NCBI RefSeq assembly: GCF_024349685.1
Contig: NZ_AP025944.1
Coordinates: 4,408,001 to 4,472,000 of the forward strand
Source: Pseudomonas sp. LRP2-20
GTDB lineage: Bacteria > Pseudomonadota > Gammaproteobacteria > Pseudomonadales > Pseudomonadaceae
Direction: 5' to 3'
DNA: 64,000 nt
The translations under genes were made by a program, and so were the position numbers. How positions within the stretch are numbered: position 1 is the first letter of the stretch; each line of letters begins with the position of its first letter. Below are positions 9,274-17,662 of the stretch, piece after piece. Under the pieces are notes generated by a model that saw only the letters and a program-made list of their open reading frames with translations, had not been told where the DNA came from and searched no databases.

Positions 9274-9813
9274 TCAGAGAACTGCCGACTTGGCGGCACG
9301 CAGAATGCGGTCGGACAACTCGCCGGGGCCCAAGGCACGCGCGAGAGCCAGACCACCGATCATCAAAGCCAGATCAGCCAACGCTTTGTCGGCGTCTTCC
9401 GGGCGGTCGACCATGGCCGCGGTCATCAGCTCGATATGCTCGGTCAGGACCTCGCGGAAGGCTTCGGGCAGGCGCTGCATTTCGCCGAGCGAATTGGGCA
9501 GCGGGCACGCATGCACTTCGGCGTCACGGTGCTTGCGCGACAGGTAGAAAGCGCTGACCAACGCGCGGCGCCCTTCCCCATCCAGGTTTGGGTCGACCTG
9601 GGCGAGCAAGGCACGACGTTCGCTCAGCAACTGGCGGAAGGCCTCGAGCATGAGCTCGTCCTTGCTCTCGAAGTGCGCATAGAAACCGCCAACGGTCAGG
9701 CCTGCCGCGCCCATCACCTGGCTGACACTCGGCTCGGCCGGGCCATGCTGGATCAACGCGCTGCGGGCCGCTTCAAGGATGCGTTCGCGGGTCTTGCTCT
9801 TCTTGTCGCTCAT
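9274..9813 (-). CDS. TetR-family transcriptional regulator
   Basis: A 179-residue TetR/AcrR repressor. The N-terminal HTH spans about residues 8-55 (RERILEAARSALIQHG and TVGGFYAHFESKDELM); the remainder is an all-helical ligand domain. A 12-bp perfect inverted repeat just upstream (9831-9868) is a likely self-operator. It is followed by the hydrolase gene, its probable co-regulated target. Confidence 0.88.
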   Translation of the reverse strand: MSDKKSKTRERILEAARSALIQHGPAEPSVSQVMGAAGLTVGGFYAHFESKDELMLEAFRQLLSERRALLAQVDPNLDGEGRRALVSAFYLSRKHRDAEVHACPLPNSLGEMQRLPEAFREVLTEHIELMTAAMVDRPEDADKALADLALMIGGLALARALGPGELSDRILRAAKSAVL

Positions 9814-9830
9814 TCGCCGGCTCGCCGATC

Positions 9831-9868
9831 AAAATATGATGATCGAAATATTATTCTCATCATATTTT
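9831..9868. promoter_or_regulatory. Candidate TetR operator
   Basis: AAAATATGATGA (9831-9842) and TCATCATATTTT (9857-9868) form a perfect 12-bp inverted repeat around a 14-nt AT-rich spacer, 18 nt upstream of the TetR start. Position and symmetry suit an autorepressor site. Binding by this protein is inferred. Confidence 0.6.
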
Positions 9869-9919
9869 TTGGCAAGCAGAATCTGCCACCGCTCGTCGGC
9901 ATCAGAATTATTGGGAAGG

Positions 9920-9960
9920 GAGAAAAACAAAAGGCCCATTCAATAAGCGAATGAGCCTTT
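9920..9960 (-). terminator. Terminator of the tRNA-Ala/Glu array
   Basis: On the minus strand a 12-bp stem (AAAGGCTCATTC with GAATGGGCCTTT, one G-U pair; 9949-9960 and 9930-9941) is followed by a T-rich run. It lies about 27 nt beyond the last tRNA-Glu. Confidence 0.8.
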
Positions 9961-9986
9961 AAAGTCCCGCAAAACGCGGGTAAAAA

Positions 9987-10062
9987 TGGCGTCCCCTAGG
10001 GGACTCGAACCCCTGTTACCGCCGTGAAAGGGCGGTGTCCTAGGCCACTAGACGAAGGGGAC
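9987..10062 (-). tRNA. tRNA-Glu(TTC), copy 1
   Basis: A 76-nt tRNA with encoded CCA on the minus strand. The acceptor GTCCCCT pairs with AGGGGAC, the anticodon loop is CTTTCAC (TTC), and the T-loop TTCGAAT is standard. It is the last gene of the six-tRNA array. Its sequence is identical to the other two Glu copies. Confidence 0.97.
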
Positions 10063-10104
10063 GTAACCTTCGCGAAGATTCGAACAATCGAACCCTGGCA
10101 GAAA

Positions 10105-10180
10105 TGGTGGAGCTAAGCGGGATCGAACCGCTGACCTCCTGCATGCCATGCAGGCGCTCTCCCAGCTGAGCTATAGCCCC
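10105..10180 (-). tRNA. tRNA-Ala(GGC), copy 1
   Basis: A 76-nt minus-strand tRNA with acceptor GGGGCTA, anticodon loop ATGGCAT (GGC), T-loop TTCGATC and encoded CCA. It sits just downstream (in transcription order) of a terminator-like hairpin at 10186-10218. Confidence 0.97.
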
Positions 10181-10185
10181 GAAAC

Positions 10186-10218
10186 AAAAGACTCATTCAA
10201 TATACGAACGAGCCTTTT
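10186..10218 (-). terminator. Terminator-like hairpin inside the tRNA array
   Basis: The minus-strand RNA can form a 13-bp stem (AAAAGGCUCGUUC with GAAUGAGUCUUUU, two G-U pairs) with a 7-nt loop, ending in UUUUGUUUC. It closely resembles the array's final terminator at 9920-9960 and appears to have been duplicated along with a Glu gene. Whether it stops transcription is not known. Confidence 0.5.
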
Positions 10219-10243
10219 AAGTCCCGCAAAACGCGGGTAAAAG

Positions 10244-10319
10244 TGGCGTCCCCTAGGGGACTCGAACCCCTGTTACCGCCGTGAAAGGGCGGTGTCCTAG
10301 GCCACTAGACGAAGGGGAC
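10244..10319 (-). tRNA. tRNA-Glu(TTC), copy 2
   Basis: Sequence identical to copy 1 (76 nt with CCA, anticodon TTC). Its 3' flank (CCCGCAAAACGCGGG hairpin and AGCCTTTT hairpin) is almost the same as that of copy 1, which points to tandem duplication. Confidence 0.97.
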
Positions 10320-10361
10320 GTAACCTTCGTGCCGGTCCGTTTTCACGAACCGCGGCAAAAT

Positions 10362-10437
10362 TGGTGGAGCTAAGCGGGATCGAACCGCTGACCTCCTGCA
10401 TGCCATGCAGGCGCTCTCCCAGCTGAGCTATAGCCCC
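10362..10437 (-). tRNA. tRNA-Ala(GGC), copy 2
   Basis: Sequence identical to Ala copy 1 (76 nt with CCA, anticodon GGC). It is the third gene in transcription order. Confidence 0.97.
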
Positions 10438-10490
10438 AGATTTATAGCCTCTCGGCCCAGCGACATCGCTAAACATCGCTTGTGCAAAAC

Positions 10491-10566
10491 TGGCGTCCCC
10501 TAGGGGACTCGAACCCCTGTTACCGCCGTGAAAGGGCGGTGTCCTAGGCCACTAGACGAAGGGGAC
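10491..10566 (-). tRNA. tRNA-Glu(TTC), copy 3
   Basis: Sequence identical to the other Glu copies (76 nt with CCA). Its flanks differ from those of copies 1 and 2. Confidence 0.97.
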
Positions 10567-10638
10567 GAACCTTCTTACCTTCAAGACCCGGTTGCTGGAC
10601 CCGATCTTGCTCGACAACCTTGGCTGCCAAGCGGAATT

Positions 10639-10714
10639 TGGTGGAGCTAAGCGGGATCGAACCGCTGACCTCCTGCATGCCATGCAGGCGCTCTCCCAGC
10701 TGAGCTATAGCCCC
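10639..10714 (-). tRNA. tRNA-Ala(GGC), copy 3 (promoter-proximal)
   Basis: Sequence identical to the other Ala copies (76 nt with CCA, anticodon GGC). It is the first tRNA transcribed from the strong promoter at 10790-10818. Confidence 0.97.
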
Positions 10715-10789
10715 ACAATGTCGCTCTGAACAGAAGCGCTGGCTGGGTGCCTGGCGTTTCGTTTTCGTTCATCGCTGTGGACGGGGCGC

Positions 10790-10818
10790 ATATTAAGATC
10801 GGATTGCAGGGCTGTCAA
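10790..10818 (-). promoter_or_regulatory. Promoter of the tRNA array
   Basis: On the minus strand a perfect TTGACA (10813-10818), a 17-nt spacer and TAATAT (10790-10795) are followed by the GC-rich discriminator GCGCCCC. This is the pattern of stringently controlled stable-RNA promoters. Confidence 0.85.
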
Positions 10819-10901
10819 ACTAAATTTTGAAAATATTCAAAATTTTTTTCACAGATAACAATCACTTACCGCCCTGTCCCACTCAAAACCCGCACACTGA
10901 G

Positions 10902-10975
10902 CCCTGTGGGAGCGGGTTTACCCGCGAATGCGGCGGTGCATGCCCCATCGTATTCGCGGTTAAACCCTCTCCCCC
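10902..10975. repeat. Degenerate REP inverted pair
   Basis: CTGTGGGAGCGGGTTTACCCGCGAA is followed by an inverted, diverged copy (TTCGCGGTTAAACC...). It lies between the tRNA promoter and the end of gltX. Nothing else was recognised in this gap. Confidence 0.6.
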
Positions 10976-11003
10976 AGCTTCAGCTATCGTTTCAAGAATG
11001 CTA

Positions 11004-12485
11004 TCAGGCGATGTTGGCCAGCAGCTTTTCCCATTCCTTGTTTTCTTTCTTCGACACACCACCGAGCAGGTCCAGGGCCTGGCGCAGACGGTAGCGGGTC
11101 AGGTCAGGGCCAAGGATTTCCATGGCGTCGAGCACCGATACCGAACTGGCCTGACCGGTAATGGCGGCGAACATCAGCGGCATGGCGTCACGCAGCTTCA
11201 GCTCCAGCGCTTCGACCACGGCCTGGATGCAGCCGGTGATGCGCTCTTTCTCCCACTGACGCAGGCTTTCCAGTTTCCACAGGATCAGCTGCATCACCTG
11301 GCGTACCTGGTCAGCGGACAGTTTCTTGCTTTCGAACAGCTTGGCATCGAGCTTGAGAGCGCCTTCGAAGAAGAAACCACCCAGCGGGGCGATCTGGCTG
11401 AAGGTCTCCACCCGGCCCTGCACATGCGGGGCGATCTTCATCATGTAGTCGCTGTTGAACGCCCACTGCTGCACGCGTGCGGCAAACTCTTCCACTGGCA
11501 TCTCGCGCAGCCACTGGCCGTTGAGCCAGGACAGCTTTTCGATGTCGAAGATCGGGCCACCCAGGGAGATACGCGACAGGTCGAAGTGCTCGACCATCTC
11601 GGCCAGGGAGAACTTCTCACGCTCGTCCGGCATCGACCAGCCCATGCGGCCAAGGTAGTTGAGCATGGCCTCGGGCATGAAGCCCATGCGCTCGTAGAAG
11701 GTCACCGAAGTCGGGTTCTTGCGTTTGGACAGCTTGGACTTGTCCGGGTTACGCAGCAGCGGCATGTAGCACAGCTTCGGCTGCTCCCAACCGAAGTACT
11801 CGTACAGCTTGATCAGCTTCGGCGCCGAAGGCAGCCACTCTTCGCCACGCAGCACGTGGGTGATGCCCATCAGATGGTCATCGACCACGTTGGCCAGGAA
11901 GTAGGTCGGCAGGCCGTCGTTCTTCATCAGCACCTGCATGTCCATGCGGTCCCAAGGAATCTCGACATCGCCACGGAGCATGTCCGGAACCACGCAGATG
12001 CCTTCGCTCGGCACCTTCATGCGGATCACGTGTGGCTCGCCAGCGGCCAGGCGGCGCTGGACTTCCTCGGCACTCAGCAGCAGGGCACGGCCGTCGTAGC
12101 GCGGGGTTTCACCGCGAGCCATCTGCTCGGCGCGCATCTGCTCCAGCTCTTCGGCGGTGCAGAAGCAGTAGAAGGCGTGGCCGGCATCAACCAGCTCCTT
12201 GGCGTACTTGGCGTAGATCTCGCCACGCTCGCTCTGCCGGTATGGGCCATGCGGGCCACCGACATCCGGGCCTTCGTTCCATTCGATGCCGAGCCAGCGC
12301 AAGGCGTCGAAGATCTGCTGTTCCGACTCGCGGGTGGAGCGCAGCTGGTCGGTGTCTTCGATACGCAGGATGAACTCACCGCCGTGCTGCTTGGCAAAGC
12401 AGTAGTTGAACAGGGCGATGTAGGCGGTGCCGACATGGGGGTCGCCGGTGGGCGATGGCGCGATACGCGTGCGAACGGTGGTCAT
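11004..12485 (-). CDS. gltX: Glutamyl-tRNA synthetase
   Basis: A 493-residue class Ic aminoacyl-tRNA synthetase that charges tRNA-Glu. The N-terminus [20 protein letters not shown] holds the HIGH-type signature (HVGT), and KLSKRKNPT is the KMSKS-type loop. The C-terminal helical anticodon-binding domain is complete. The ATG at 12485 is preferred over an upstream in-frame ATG because it gives the conserved N-terminus. Its substrate tRNA-Glu is encoded three times immediately downstream on the same strand, but those genes have their own promoter. Confidence 0.97.
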   Translation of the reverse strand: MTTVRTRIAPSPTGDPHVGTAYIALFNYCFAKQHGGEFILRIEDTDQLRSTRESEQQIFDALRWLGIEWNEGPDVGGPHGPYRQSERGEIYAKYAKELVDAGHAFYCFCTAEELEQMRAEQMARGETPRYDGRALLLSAEEVQRRLAAGEPHVIRMKVPSEGICVVPDMLRGDVEIPWDRMDMQVLMKNDGLPTYFLANVVDDHLMGITHVLRGEEWLPSAPKLIKLYEYFGWEQPKLCYMPLLRNPDKSKLSKRKNPTSVTFYERMGFMPEAMLNYLGRMGWSMPDEREKFSLAEMVEHFDLSRISLGGPIFDIEKLSWLNGQWLREMPVEEFAARVQQWAFNSDYMMKIAPHVQGRVETFSQIAPLGGFFFEGALKLDAKLFESKKLSADQVRQVMQLILWKLESLRQWEKERITGCIQAVVEALELKLRDAMPLMFAAITGQASSVSVLDAMEILGPDLTRYRLRQALDLLGGVSKKENKEWEKLLANIA

Positions 12486-12628
12486 GGAGAGTCTCGAACG
12501 AAAGATGAAACAAAGGCGGGATGTTAGCAGGGAGCAGGCACCGGGCTCCAGCAATGGCGCGAACGTCACTTGTCGACTGGCCATGTGCCGCTGTTAAATT
12601 TGATTACATTTCTGGAACGATAGTCCTC

Positions 12629-13684
12629 ATGCCTGCCCAACTCAAACGCCGCCTGGCGATCTTCTTCACCCTGGTGGCCATCATCGCCCTCGCCTTCCTG
12701 GCCGAGTGGTATTTCAAAGGCCGCTTCTACGAAAGCACCGACAACGCCTACGTGCAGGGTGAAATCACCCGCATTTCCAGCCAGCTCGGCGCACGCATCG
12801 ACGAAGTCCGGGTCGACGACAACCAGCACGTGAACAAGGGTGACCTGCTGGTGCGTCTGGAGGTCGCCGACTTCGAACTGGCCGTGGAACGCGCCCGCGC
12901 CGCCCTGGCCACCCGCGAGGCCGAGTATGCCCAGGCCCAGAGCCGGCTGACCCAGCAAGGCAGCCTGATCGCCGCCGGCCAGGCTCAGGTTTCAGCCAAC
13001 CAGGCGACCTTCGACCGCTCGCGCCTGGACCTGAGCCGCGCCGAAAAGCTGCGCAAGCCTGGCTTCGTCTCGGAAGCACAGGTCACTACCCTGTCGGCGG
13101 AAAGCCACGTGGCCGGCTCCCAGGTCGACAAGGCCCGTGCAGACCTGCAAAGCCAGCGCCAGCAGGTCAACGCCCTGAATGCCGACCTCAAGCGCCTCGA
13201 CGCCCAGATCGCCAATGCCCGTGCCGACCTGGCCCAGGCCGAGCTGAACCTGACCCGCTGCGAGATCCGCGCCCCGCTGAGCGGTACCATCGGCCAGCGC
13301 AATGCCCGCAATGGTCAGGTAGTGCAAGCCGGCGCCTACCTGCTGTCGATCGTGCCTGATGAAAACATCTGGGTGCAGGCCAACTTCAAGGAAACCCAGA
13401 TCGGCAAGATGCAGCCCGGCCAGCGTGCCGAGCTGCTGTTCGACAGCTACCCCGACACCCCGATCGAGGGCCGCGTCGACAGCCTGTTCGCCGCGTCCGG
13501 CGCGCAGTTCAGCCTGCTGCCGCCAGACAACGCCACCGGCAACTTCACCAAGGTGGTACAGCGCATTCCGGTGAAGCTGACGTTCGCTGCCGACAACCCG
13601 CTGCATGGGCGCATTCGCCCCGGCATGTCGGTGACCGCCACCGTCGACCTGCGCCGCGAAGACGAAGGCCACGATGGCCGGTGA
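12629..13684 (+). CDS. EmrA-like membrane-fusion protein (HlyD family)
   Basis: A 351-residue periplasmic adaptor for multidrug efflux. One N-terminal transmembrane helix (about residues 9-25, LAIFFTLVAIIALAFLAEWY) is followed by the split biotinyl-lipoyl domain (YVQGEITRISSQLGARI and RAPLSGTIGQRNARNGQVV), a long coiled coil (about 80-200) and a beta-barrel. The ATG at 12629 gives the usual short cytoplasmic tail; an upstream in-frame ATG would add a non-conserved segment overlapping the gltX leader. It overlaps the MFS gene by 11 nt, so the two form a coupled EmrAB-type pair. Confidence 0.92.
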   Translation: MPAQLKRRLAIFFTLVAIIALAFLAEWYFKGRFYESTDNAYVQGEITRISSQLGARIDEVRVDDNQHVNKGDLLVRLEVADFELAVERARAALATREAEYAQAQSRLTQQGSLIAAGQAQVSANQATFDRSRLDLSRAEKLRKPGFVSEAQVTTLSAESHVAGSQVDKARADLQSQRQQVNALNADLKRLDAQIANARADLAQAELNLTRCEIRAPLSGTIGQRNARNGQVVQAGAYLLSIVPDENIWVQANFKETQIGKMQPGQRAELLFDSYPDTPIEGRVDSLFAASGAQFSLLPPDNATGNFTKVVQRIPVKLTFAADNPLHGRIRPGMSVTATVDLRREDEGHDGR

Positions 13685-15224
13685 TCAACTGCTCCGCCCT
13701 ACTGCGGAGCCGACCCGGCGCGACTGGATCGCGGTGATGAGCGTGATGCTCGGCGCCTTCATGGCGGTGCTGGACATCCAGATCACCAACTCCTCGCTCA
13801 AGGACATCCAGGGTGCGCTGTCAGCGACCCTGGAGGAAGGCTCGTGGATCTCCACCTCGTACCTGGTGGCGGAGATCATCATGATTCCGCTGACCGCCTG
13901 GCTGGTGCAGCTGCTCTCGGCGCGGCGCCTGGCGGTGTGGGTGTCTGGCGGTTTCCTGCTGTCCTCGCTGCTGTGTTCGATGGCCTGGAACCTCGAGAGC
14001 ATGATCCTGTTCCGTGCCCTGCAGGGCTTCACCGGGGGCGCGCTGATTCCGCTGGCATTCACCCTGACCCTGATCAAGCTGCCCGAGCACCACCGCGCCA
14101 AAGGCATGGCCATGTTCGCCATGACCGCCACCTTCGCCCCTTCGATCGGCCCGACCCTGGGTGGCTGGCTGACCGAGAACTGGGGCTGGGAATACATCTT
14201 CTACATCAACATCCCGCCCGGGCTGGTGATGATCGCCGGCCTGCTCTATGGGTTGGAAAAGAAGGAAGCACACTGGGAACTGCTGAAAAGTACCGACTAT
14301 GCCGGCATTGTCACCCTCGGCGTGGGCCTGGGCTGCCTGCAGGTCTTCCTCGAGGAAGGCCACCGCAAGGACTGGCTGGAGTCCAACCTGATCGTCGGCC
14401 TGGCAACCGTCGCCCTGATCAGCCTGATCACTTTCGTCATCCTGCAGCTTTCCAAGCCGCACCCCTTGATCAACCTGCGCATCCTCGGCAACCGCAATTT
14501 CGGCCTGTCGAGCATTGCCAGCCTGGGCATGGGCGTAGGGCTTTATGGGTCGATCTACCTGCTGCCGCTGTACCTGGCGCAGATCCAGGGCTACAACGCC
14601 CTGCAGATCGGCGAGGTGATCATGTGGATGGGCGTTCCGCAGCTGTTCCTGATTCCGCTGGTGCCACAGCTCATGAAGGTGGTGTCGCCCAAGGTGCTGT
14701 GCGCCATCGGCTTCTGCCTGTTCGGTATCGCCAGCTTTGGTTCAGGGGTGTTGAACCCGGACTTTGCCGGGCCGCAGTTCAACCATATCCAGATCATCCG
14801 CGCCCTTGGCCAGCCGATGATCATGGTGACCATTTCGCTGATCGCCACGGCGTATATCCAGCCTCAGGATGCCGGGTCAGCTTCGAGCCTGTTCAACATC
14901 CTGCGTAACCTGGGCGGTGCGATCGGCATTGCCTTGCTGGCGACCTTGCTGGATGCGCGGACCAAGGTGTACTTCGACTACTTGCGGGAGTCGGTGGTAC
15001 CGAGCAACCCACAGGTGGCGGAGCGACTGGCACAGCTGGCGGAGCGGCTGGGCAATGACAATGCGGCGCTGGGCAAGCTGAGCGAAATCGCTCATCAACA
15101 GGCGCTGATCATGGCGTACAACGATGCCTTCCATTTTGTCGGGATCGGCTTGGCGGTGAGCATGGTGGCGGTGTTGCTGACCCGCAAGCTGCCGGAGGGG
15201 TTGAAAGCTGGTGAGGCTCATTAA
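13674..15224 (+). CDS. EmrB-like DHA2-family multidrug MFS transporter
   Basis: A 516-residue inner-membrane drug/H+ antiporter of the 14-helix DHA2 family. Hydrophobic segments run throughout, and it has the family motifs LGAFMAVLDIQITNSSL (helix 1), GGALIPLAFTLTLIKLPEHHRAKGMAMF (motif B/A region) and TFAPSIGPTLGGWLTE (motif C). With the upstream adaptor it would form a tripartite pump through an outer-membrane channel. No TolC-like gene is adjacent. Its substrates are unknown. Confidence 0.92.
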   Translation: MAGDQLLRPTAEPTRRDWIAVMSVMLGAFMAVLDIQITNSSLKDIQGALSATLEEGSWISTSYLVAEIIMIPLTAWLVQLLSARRLAVWVSGGFLLSSLLCSMAWNLESMILFRALQGFTGGALIPLAFTLTLIKLPEHHRAKGMAMFAMTATFAPSIGPTLGGWLTENWGWEYIFYINIPPGLVMIAGLLYGLEKKEAHWELLKSTDYAGIVTLGVGLGCLQVFLEEGHRKDWLESNLIVGLATVALISLITFVILQLSKPHPLINLRILGNRNFGLSSIASLGMGVGLYGSIYLLPLYLAQIQGYNALQIGEVIMWMGVPQLFLIPLVPQLMKVVSPKVLCAIGFCLFGIASFGSGVLNPDFAGPQFNHIQIIRALGQPMIMVTISLIATAYIQPQDAGSASSLFNILRNLGGAIGIALLATLLDARTKVYFDYLRESVVPSNPQVAERLAQLAERLGNDNAALGKLSEIAHQQALIMAYNDAFHFVGIGLAVSMVAVLLTRKLPEGLKAGEAH

Positions 15225-15226
15225 CC

Positions 15227-15347
15227 TGCACTGGCCTCTTCGCGGGTAAATCGGGGCGCCGAACCGCCGCTCCTACAGGTCTTGCGCAATGGTCAGGGTT
15301 GCAGCAATCCTGTGGGAGCGGGCTTGCCCGCGAAGAGGCCAGTGCAG
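15227..15347. repeat. REP inverted pair (BIME-like) between emrB-like and uvrB genes
   Basis: The left REP begins GCACTGGCCTCTTCGCGGG and the right REP is its complement, ending CCCGCGAAGAGGCCAGTGC. The outer arms match perfectly. It separates two convergent genes. Confidence 0.85.
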
Positions 15348-15359
15348 CCAGTAATGAAA

Positions 15360-17375
15360 TCAGCTGGTGATCAGGCGCTCACGCAACTGGGTAATCTCAT
15401 CACGCAACTGCGCGGCGGCTTCGAACTCCAGGTCGCGGGCAAACTGCATCATCTTCTCTTCCAGCTGCTTGATGCGCTTGGTGATCTCGCCCGGGGTACG
15501 CAGCTCGGCCTCGTAGCGGGCGCTCTCTTCCGCCGCCTTGGCCATGCCCTTGCGCTTCTTGCTGCGCGCGCCGGGCACGGTGGCGCCTTCCATGATGTCG
15601 GTGATGTCCTTGACCACACCCTTGGGTACGATGCCGTTGGCCTGGTTGAAGGCGATCTGTTTCTCGCGCCGCCGTTCGGTCTCGTCGATGGCGCGTTGCA
15701 TGGAGCCAGTGATGTTGTCGGCATACAAGATCGCCCGGCCATTGAGGTTACGGGCAGCGCGGCCGATGGTCTGGATCAGCGAGCGCTCGGAGCGCAGGAA
15801 GCCTTCCTTGTCGGCATCGAGAATCGCCACCAGCGACACCTCGGGCATGTCCAGGCCCTCGCGCAGCAGGTTGATACCCACCAGCACATCGAAGGTGCCC
15901 AGGCGCAGGTCGCGGATGATCTCGACGCGCTCCACCGTGTCGATGTCCGAGTGCAGGTAGCGCACCCGCACATCATGGTCGGCCAGGTAATCGGTAAGGT
16001 CTTCGGCCATGCGCTTGGTCAGCGTGGTGGCCAGTACCCGATCGCCCTGATCGACGCGCTTGCGGATCTCCGACAGCAGGTCATCGACCTGGGTCAGCGC
16101 CGGGCGCACTTCCACCTGCGGATCGACCAGGCCAGTCGGGCGCACTACCTGCTCTACCACGCGGCCTGCATGCTCGGCCTCGTAGGGGCCTGGGGTGGCC
16201 GACACGAAGATGGTCTGGGGGCTGACATCCTCCCACTCGTCAAAGCGCATCGGCCGGTTGTCCAACGCCGACGGCAGGCGGAAGCCGTATTCGACCAGGG
16301 TTTCCTTGCGCGAGCGGTCGCCCTTGTACATGGCGCCGACCTGCGGAACGCTGACATGGGACTCGTCGATCACCAACAGCGCATCGGGCGGCAGATAGTC
16401 GTAGAGGGTGGGCGGCGGCGCGCCGGCCGGGCGCCCGGACAGGTAACGCGAGTAGTTCTCGATGCCGTTGCAGTAACCGAGCTCGAGGATCATCTCCAGA
16501 TCAAAACGGGTGCGCTGTTCCAGGCGCTGGGCTTCGACCAGCTTGTTGGCCTTTTGCAGGTACTCGAGCCGGTCCTTGAGTTCTACCTTGATGCCCTCCA
16601 CCGCCTCCAGCAGGGTTTCCCGCGGGGTCACGTAGTGGCTCTTGGGGTAGAAAGTGAAACGCGGCAGCTTGCGGAAGACCTCGCCGGTCAGGGGATCGAA
16701 GGCGGCGATGTTCTCCACTTCGTCGTCGAACAGCTCGATGCGGATGGCCTCGAGGTCGGATTCGGCCGGGAAGATGTCGATCACGTCACCGCGCACACGG
16801 AAGGTGGCGCGGGCGAAGTCCATTTCGTTGCGGGTGTACTGCAGGTCGGCCAGGCGGCGCAGCAGCGCACGCTGGTCGAGCTTGTCGCCGCGATCGACGT
16901 GCAGGACCATCTTCAGGTAGGTCTCGGGGCTGCCCAGGCCATAGATGCATGACACGGTGGTGACGATGATCGCGTCGCGCCGTTCCAGCAGCGCCTTGGT
17001 CGCCGACAGGCGCATCTGTTCGATGTGGTCGTTGATCGAGGCATCCTTCTCGATGAAGGTGTCCGACGACGGCACGTAGGCCTCGGGCTGGTAGTAGTCG
17101 TAGTAGGAAACGAAGTACTCCACCGCGTTGTTCGGGAAGAACGCCTTGAACTCGCCATACAGCTGCGCCGCCAGGGTCTTGTTCGGCGCCAGCACCAGGG
17201 TTGGCCGCTGCACCTGCTGGATGACGTTGGCGATGCTGAAGGTCTTGCCTGAGCCGGTCACCCCGAGCAGGGTCTGGTGCGACAGGCCCGCGTCGATGCC
17301 CTCGACCATCTGGCGGATGGCCTCGGGCTGGTCGCCGGCCGGCTGGAAACGGGTGACGAGCTGGAACTCGGACAT
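15360..17375 (-). CDS. uvrB: Excinuclease ABC subunit B
   Basis: A 671-residue nucleotide-excision-repair helicase-like subunit. UvrA loads it at lesions and it then recruits UvrC. Walker A is GVTGSGKT, the DEXH-type box is VIDESH, motif III-like SATPGPYE follows, and IGRAARN is motif VI. The C-terminal UVR motif (about residues 630-665, [20 protein letters not shown]) contacts UvrC. Length is normal. A LexA box overlaps the presumed start of transcription, so SOS induction is expected. Confidence 0.98.
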   Translation of the reverse strand: MSEFQLVTRFQPAGDQPEAIRQMVEGIDAGLSHQTLLGVTGSGKTFSIANVIQQVQRPTLVLAPNKTLAAQLYGEFKAFFPNNAVEYFVSYYDYYQPEAYVPSSDTFIEKDASINDHIEQMRLSATKALLERRDAIIVTTVSCIYGLGSPETYLKMVLHVDRGDKLDQRALLRRLADLQYTRNEMDFARATFRVRGDVIDIFPAESDLEAIRIELFDDEVENIAAFDPLTGEVFRKLPRFTFYPKSHYVTPRETLLEAVEGIKVELKDRLEYLQKANKLVEAQRLEQRTRFDLEMILELGYCNGIENYSRYLSGRPAGAPPPTLYDYLPPDALLVIDESHVSVPQVGAMYKGDRSRKETLVEYGFRLPSALDNRPMRFDEWEDVSPQTIFVSATPGPYEAEHAGRVVEQVVRPTGLVDPQVEVRPALTQVDDLLSEIRKRVDQGDRVLATTLTKRMAEDLTDYLADHDVRVRYLHSDIDTVERVEIIRDLRLGTFDVLVGINLLREGLDMPEVSLVAILDADKEGFLRSERSLIQTIGRAARNLNGRAILYADNITGSMQRAIDETERRREKQIAFNQANGIVPKGVVKDITDIMEGATVPGARSKKRKGMAKAAEESARYEAELRTPGEITKRIKQLEEKMMQFARDLEFEAAAQLRDEITQLRERLITS

Positions 17376-17400
17376 GACGGACCTCGCGGTAACGCAGCAA

Positions 17401-17416
17401 CTGTAAATTTAGCCAG
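17401..17416 (-). promoter_or_regulatory. LexA (SOS) box upstream of uvrB
   Basis: CTGGCTAAATTTACAG on the minus strand is CTG-N10-CAG with the inner ACAG of the LexA consensus. It sits directly downstream of a -10-like TATAGA (17420-17425) and 26 nt before the uvrB ATG, placing it over the start of transcription. Confidence 0.8.
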
Positions 17417-17574
17417 TAGTCTATACCCAAATGCGCCCGCCCGGTGGCCGAATCAAGGGCAAGTAGTGAGCGCGCATTACGGTGGACCGGCCAATTCGAC
17501 CAATGGTCGAAAAAAATTCGCGCAAATTGCCGGAAAACCTGCGCCAGGCTGTCGCAGTGACCGGTCGGTATCAC

Positions 17575-17580
17575 TATACT
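17575..17580 (+). promoter_or_regulatory. Putative -10 element for the aminotransferase gene
   Basis: TATACT lies about 80 nt upstream of the ATG. No good -35 hexamer is visible at 16-18 nt spacing, so an activator or an extended -10 may be needed. Confidence 0.45.
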
Positions 17581-17662
17581 GACTCCCCGTTTGTGCACCG
17601 CTTCAGTGCATTCGGCTGGAGCGTGTACGCCCTATCACTCTCCAATCAGAGCCGAAGTAACA

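Noticed and set aside
10827..12527. Plus-strand open frame opposite gltX
   Set aside because: Complementary to the well-supported gltX coding sequence; no Shine-Dalgarno sequence or homologous features.
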